From: Acidimicrobiia bacterium
Lineage (GTDB): Bacteria; Actinomycetota; Acidimicrobiia; UBA5794; UBA11373
Length of the DNA: 9,042 bases
Assembly (NCBI GenBank): GCA_025456165.1
Contig: JALOLI010000099.1
Coordinates: 1 to 9,042, forward strand
Direction of reading: 5' to 3'
Made by a program: the position numbers and the translations under genes. The notes under the pieces were generated by a model. That model saw only the letters and a list, made by a program, of their open reading frames with translations. It did not search any database and was not told the DNA's origin. This document shows positions 8,050 to 9,042 of the stretch, in pieces; the first letter of the stretch is position 1; each line of letters begins with the position of its first letter.

Positions 8050-9042
8050 TTGATCAAGTTCCGCACCATCGACGACCTCGAGGTGGCCGGCCGCACCGTC
8101 CTGGTGCGGGCCGACCTCAACGTGCCGCTGGCCGAGGGCCGCGTCGGGGACGACTTCCGCATCACCTCGAGCCTGCGCACGATCGCGGAATTGCGCGGGC
8201 GGGGCGCCCGGGTGGTGGTGTGCAGCCACCTGGGCCGCCCCAAGGGCCCGGACCCGAAGTACACCATGGCGCCCGTTGCCGCCCGCCTGGGAGAGTTGGG
8301 CGGCTTCGCGGTGCGCTGCGCTTCCGATGTGGCCGGTGACGGCGCCCGGGAGGCGGTGGCCGCCGCCGCGCCCGAAGAGGTGGTCGTGCTCGAGAACACC
8401 CGGTTCGCCCCGGGGGAGACCAAGAACGATCCCGCCCTCTCCGAGGCTCTCGCCGCCCTGGCCGACTTCTTCGTGCTCGACGCTTTCGGCTCGGCCCACC
8501 GGGCCCACTCCTCGACGGTCGGCGTCGCCGAACGGCTGCCGTCGGCGGCCGGTCGGCTGCTGGCCGAGGAGATCGTGGCCTTCGACCGCCTCCTGCACGA
8601 CCCCGACCGCCCCTATGTGGTGGTGCTGGGCGGCGCCAAGGTGTCGGACAAGCTCGGCGTGATTCGGGCCCTGCTGCCCAAGGTCGATGCCATGCTCGTC
8701 GGCGGGGCGATGTGCTTCACGCTGCTCGCCGCCGAGGGGTACCAGGTCGGCGACTCCAAACTGGAGGCCGAGATGGTGGATGAGGTCCGGGAGGTGCTGG
8801 GCGGAGACTTCGGCTCGCGCGTCATCCTGCCGACCGACCTGGTGGTAGCCGAGGGATTCGCCGCCGACGCCCCCCACCGGGTGGTCCCGGCGGGCGGCAT
8901 CCCGCGCGGCACCATGGGCCTCGACATCGGCCCGGAGACCGCGGAGCGCTTCGCCGCCATCATCGGGGGCTCCGACACGCTGTTCTGGAACGGCCCCATG
9001 GGGGTGTTCGAGTGGCCGGCCTTCGCCGCCGGGACCCGGGCG
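8050..9042 (+). CDS. pgk: Phosphoglycerate kinase, C-terminus cut off by the window end
   Basis: Pgk transfers the acyl phosphate of 1,3-bisphosphoglycerate to ADP in glycolysis, in the cytoplasm. The frame reads 331 codons without interruption to the window edge; about 60-70 residues, including the nucleotide-binding glycine loop (GGGDS-type), are missing. Substrate-binding motifs are present: RADLNVP (20-26), SHLGRP (59-64), ENTRF (115-119), DAFGSAHRAHSS (144-155; the RAH arginine contacts substrate), GGAKVSDK (194-201) and WNGPMGVFE (313-321). The TTG start is supported by GGAGG at 8040-8044 and gives the typical N-terminus (KFRTIDDLEVAGRTVLVRAD). In many actinobacteria pgk lies between gap and tpiA; here it directly follows yvcK, so gap is not in its usual place. 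Codon use is like the neighbours, and there is no sign of transfer. Confidence 0.96.
   Translation, partial: MIKFRTIDDLEVAGRTVLVRADLNVPLAEGRVGDDFRITSSLRTIAELRGRGARVVVCSHLGRPKGPDPKYTMAPVAARLGELGGFAVRCASDVAGDGAREAVAAAAPEEVVVLENTRFAPGETKNDPALSEALAALADFFVLDAFGSAHRAHSSTVGVAERLPSAAGRLLAEEIVAFDRLLHDPDRPYVVVLGGAKVSDKLGVIRALLPKVDAMLVGGAMCFTLLAAEGYQVGDSKLEAEMVDEVREVLGGDFGSRVILPTDLVVAEGFAADAPHRVVPAGGIPRGTMGLDIGPETAERFAAIIGGSDTLFWNGPMGVFEWPAFAAGTRA

Noticed and set aside
7753..8877. Minus-strand open frame of 374 codons opposite yvcK and pgk
   Set aside because: It is antisense to intact YvcK and Pgk coding sequence, with a compositionally biased product and no recognisable motif.

Overview
The window is about 9 kb of very GC-rich DNA with GC-dominated third codon positions. 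It carries nucleotide-excision-repair and central-carbon genes in an order typical of Actinomycetota: uvrA, methyltransferase, uvrC, rapZ, yvcK/cofD-like, pgk. A class I methyltransferase between uvrA and uvrC, and leaderless-looking starts, suggest a deep-branching lineage such as Acidimicrobiia. The phylum is fairly safe from gene order; the class is a guess.

Layout. At 1-82 (minus strand) is the 5' tip of an unidentified gene. Positions 83-230 are a divergent intergenic region with a perfect 8-bp inverted repeat. At 231-689 is a small four-helix membrane protein of unknown function. uvrA covers 769-3593 but is interrupted by a one-base frameshift at about 3195. A SAM-dependent methyltransferase follows at 3590-4242 with a 4-base ATGA overlap. 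It is also out of frame and lacks its cofactor-binding motif I. A strong GC hairpin at 4241-4264 closes this block. The second block starts with uvrC (4305-6188), which looks leaderless, and continues tightly into rapZ (6190-7056), the YvcK-family gene (7053-8024) and pgk (8050 to the window end, C-terminus missing).

How the genes relate. UvrA and UvrC are two of the three parts of the UvrABC excinuclease. RapZ and YvcK are regulators of amino-sugar, cell-wall and carbon metabolism that commonly follow uvrC in Actinomycetota. Pgk is the glycolytic phosphoglycerate kinase. In well-studied relatives whiA and gap lie between yvcK and pgk; here only 25 bases separate yvcK from pgk, so both are absent from this locus.

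I see no mobile element, CRISPR array, tRNA, rRNA or novel multi-gene system. The points most worth checking are the two reading-frame breaks within about 520 bases (assembly error versus real decay), the missing methyltransferase motif I, and the absence of whiA and gap. All other genes read cleanly with their catalytic motifs intact.
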